Positions 62,228-64,000 of a stretch of 64,000 nt of DNA are shown here, piece by piece. The position numbers were made by a program, and so were the translations under genes. Source of the DNA: Luteimonas aestuarii (GTDB taxonomy: Bacteria; Pseudomonadota; Gammaproteobacteria; Xanthomonadales; Xanthomonadaceae); contig NZ_SMTF01000015.1 in NCBI RefSeq assembly GCF_004357985.1, positions 1-64,000 on the forward strand, given 5' to 3'. The notes under the pieces were generated by a model, which searched no databases, was not told the origin of the DNA, and saw nothing but the letters and a program-made list of their open reading frames with translations. The first letter of the stretch is position 1. Every line of letters starts with the position of its first letter.

Positions 62228-63624
62228 GCGCCGCAGACGTCATCGACCTGCTGGTCAAGTCCAGTTACCTGGTCGCCGCCACGCTGTTCCTGCTGGGCCT
62301 GCAGCGCATGGCCTCGCCGGCCACCGCGCGCAGCGGCATCCGCTGGGCCGGGCTGGGCATGGTCATCGCCACCATCGCCACGTTCTTCCTGCCGGACCTG
62401 CACAACATTCCGCTGATCCTCGCGGCCACCGCCATCGGCACGGCGGTGGCGTGGATCTCCGGCAAGAAGGTGGCGATCACCGACATGCCGCAGATGGTGG
62501 CGCTGTACAACGGCCTGGGCGGCGGTTCGGCGGCGGCGATCGGCGGCGTGGAGCTGCTGCGCTGGTCGGCGGCGGGGCAGGCGCCGGGCGCGGTGGTGCC
62601 GGTGCTGGCGACGCTGGGCGCGCTGATCGGCTCGGTGGCGCTGTCGGGGTCGATCATCGCCTGGGCCAAGCTCGACGGGCGCATGGACAAGCGCTACGCG
62701 TTCCCGGGCATGCAGGTATTCAATTTCCTCGTGTTCGCCGCGGCCATCGTGCTGGGTGGGCTGGTGGTGTGGTCGCTGGGCGTGCACTGGATCGTCGCGT
62801 TCTTCCTGGTCGCGCTGGCGCTGGGCGTGTTGATGACGCTGCCCATCGGTGGCGCGGACATGCCGGTGGTGATCTCGCTGTACAACGCGCTGACCGGACT
62901 TGCGGTGGCATTCGAAGGCTACGTGCTGGGCAACGAGGCGCTGATCATCGCCGGCATGATGGTGGGCGCGGCCGGCATCCTGCTCACCCGCCTGATGGCG
63001 AAGGCGATGAACCGCTCCATCGGCAGCGTGCTGTTCTCGAATTTCGGCGGCGGGGGTGCGGAAGCGGCGGAGATCACCGGATCGCAGAAGCCGATCGAAG
63101 CGGCCGACGTGGCGGCGATGATGGCGTACGCCGAGCGCGTGGTGATCGTGCCGGGCTACGGCATGGCGGTGGCGCAGGCGCAGCACAAGATCTGGGAACT
63201 GACCCAGCGGCTGATCGAACGTGGGGTGAAGGTGAAGTTCGCCATCCACCCGGTGGCAGGGCGCATGCCGGGCCACATGAACGTGCTGCTGGCCGAAGCC
63301 GGCGTGCCCTACGACCTGATCGTCGACATGGACGACATCAACCCGGAGTTTCCCAACACCGACGTGTCGCTGGTGATCGGCGCCAACGACGTGGTCAACC
63401 CCGTGGCCAAGACCGACCCGGCCAGTCCGATCTTCGGCATGCCGATCCTCGACGTGGTCGATTCGAAGAACACCATCGTCATCAAGCGCGGCAAGGGCAC
63501 GGGTTTCGCCGGCATCGAGAATGCGCTGTTCTATGCCGACAACACGCGCATGCTCTACGGCGATGGCGCGGAGATGGCGAGTGCATTGGTGAGCGAGCTG
63601 AAGGCGCTCGACGGCGGGCACTGA
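62224..63624 (+). CDS. pntB: NAD(P) transhydrogenase subunit beta (PntB)
   Basis: 466 residues. The N-terminal half has about eight to nine helices (domain II), and the C-terminal half is the NADP(H)-binding domain III with VVIVPGYGMAVAQAQHK, HPVAGRMPGHMNVLLAEA, DMDDINPEF and VIKRGKGTGFAGIEN. It couples hydride transfer between NADH and NADP to proton flow and so supplies NADPH. The chosen ATG overlaps the stop of the small membrane protein gene. The 376 bases after it hold repeats 6 and 7 and no gene. Confidence 0.97.
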   Translation: MSAADVIDLLVKSSYLVAATLFLLGLQRMASPATARSGIRWAGLGMVIATIATFFLPDLHNIPLILAATAIGTAVAWISGKKVAITDMPQMVALYNGLGGGSAAAIGGVELLRWSAAGQAPGAVVPVLATLGALIGSVALSGSIIAWAKLDGRMDKRYAFPGMQVFNFLVFAAAIVLGGLVVWSLGVHWIVAFFLVALALGVLMTLPIGGADMPVVISLYNALTGLAVAFEGYVLGNEALIIAGMMVGAAGILLTRLMAKAMNRSIGSVLFSNFGGGGAEAAEITGSQKPIEAADVAAMMAYAERVVIVPGYGMAVAQAQHKIWELTQRLIERGVKVKFAIHPVAGRMPGHMNVLLAEAGVPYDLIVDMDDINPEFPNTDVSLVIGANDVVNPVAKTDPASPIFGMPILDVVDSKNTIVIKRGKGTGFAGIENALFYADNTRMLYGDGAEMASALVSELKALDGGH

Positions 63625-63718
63625 CCGGCCTCGCGGCTTCGTCCCGGCTGGTCCCTCCATCCCGGCGCCAACTGGTGCCAGCGGGTTTTTGGATTCGTCC
63701 TCCAGGTCCGGGGTTACT

Positions 63719-63793
63719 GGGGGCGCCTGCCGGGGCCACGCCGAGTCGCGGCCCGATATCCGCTTGGTCGGCGCGGCCCCGGCAGGCGCCCCC
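63719..63793 (+). repeat. Dispersed palindrome, copy 6
   Basis: The arms 63719-63744 and 63768-63793 are 26-base complements with one mismatch (GCCTGCCGGGG type). The loop core is identical to those of copies 1 and 3. It is the left partner of copy 7. Confidence 0.94.
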
Positions 63794-63876
63794 ACTTGTC
63801 CCGGCGGGCCGGACGGAAAGCCAAGGCAAGGACAGCACCGTTTCGCTCTTCTATCGAACGGGCGATGGTCTGTCCG

Positions 63877-63945
63877 GCGCAGGTCCGATGCCGCCGCAAC
63901 CAAGCGGAGATCGGGCCGCGACTTGCGATGGCATCGGACCTGCGC
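63877..63945 (-). repeat. Dispersed palindrome, copy 7 (inverted core, one core change)
   Basis: The arms 63877-63898 and 63924-63945 are 22-base complements with one mismatch (GCGCAGGTCC type). The core reads GCGGAGATCGGGCC, with GAGATC in place of GATATC. It faces copy 6 across an 83-base spacer. The bases up to the window end show nothing else. Confidence 0.92.
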
Positions 63946-64000
63946 AGCCACGGGTCGATATCTTTCCCTCGATCGGGAGAAAAACCTTTCCTGGGAGCTA

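Overview
The window is high-GC chromosomal DNA from a gammaproteobacterium of the Xanthomonadaceae/Lysobacteraceae group (Lysobacter, Luteimonas or a close relative). The evidence is the tail of a Pil-Chp chemosensory cluster with a CheB-like and a CheW-like gene, the ahpC-ahpF-oxyR order known from Xanthomonas, a split transhydrogenase operon, and overall codon use. Nothing points to a plasmid, phage or integrated island, and I found no tRNA, rRNA, CRISPR array or insertion sequence. Coding density is very high and many genes in operons overlap by 4 bases (ATGA or GTGA).

Layout. 1-4.6 kb: end of the type IV pilus Pil-Chp cluster (ChpA C-terminus, a catalytically dead CheB-like protein, ChpC). 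4.7-9.0 kb: bioA-rsmE facing away from nudE-cysQ-mazG. 9.0-10.4 kb: three small genes (unknown, DUF962, DUF486). 10.5-16.2 kb: a two-component system followed by a MacAB-like export system whose adaptor carries an unusual helical insertion. 16.6-22.2 kb: isoaspartyl peptidase, SGNH lipoprotein, dgkA, TerC, and lgt-thyA-folA. 22.2-29.0 kb: the conserved lptD-surA-pdxA-rsmA-apaG-apaH operon (minus strand). 29.2-31.3 kb: a deacetylase-fold protein, a corrinoid adenosyltransferase and a probable BtuM-type cobalamin transporter. 31.4-33.8 kb: two ubiquinone-type monooxygenases. 34.2-39.0 kb: glnS, a Cys-rich lipoprotein, a deaminase, rlmM and a DUF808 membrane protein. 39.2-43.9 kb: a membrane diguanylate cyclase, an EamA transporter, msrA and an unknown gene. 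43.9-47.9 kb: the peroxide-defence locus ahpC-ahpF-oxyR, then rnk. 48.4-53.9 kb: hydrolases, prmC, pip, a Nudix enzyme, a 5'-3' exonuclease and a nitroreductase. 53.9-58.5 kb: two tandem DUF1631 paralogs. 58.6-63.6 kb: the pntAA/pntAB/pntB transhydrogenase genes, interrupted by a reverse-strand sigma/anti-sigma/DUF3106 operon.

The most notable non-coding content is a family of seven dispersed palindromes. Each has a nearly constant 23-27-base loop (core GTCGCGGCCCGATATCCGC and its complement) held by long stems that vary from copy to copy but stay self-complementary. Six are arranged as three inverted pairs; one is a decayed single copy. Next to ahpC there is also a three-half-site OxyR operator over a recognisable ahpC promoter. 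Downstream of it, on the opposite strand, lies a candidate small RNA of about 140 nt with its own -35/-10, a C-rich loop and a UUCG-capped terminator. A perfect 21-bp inverted repeat sits between ahpC and ahpF.
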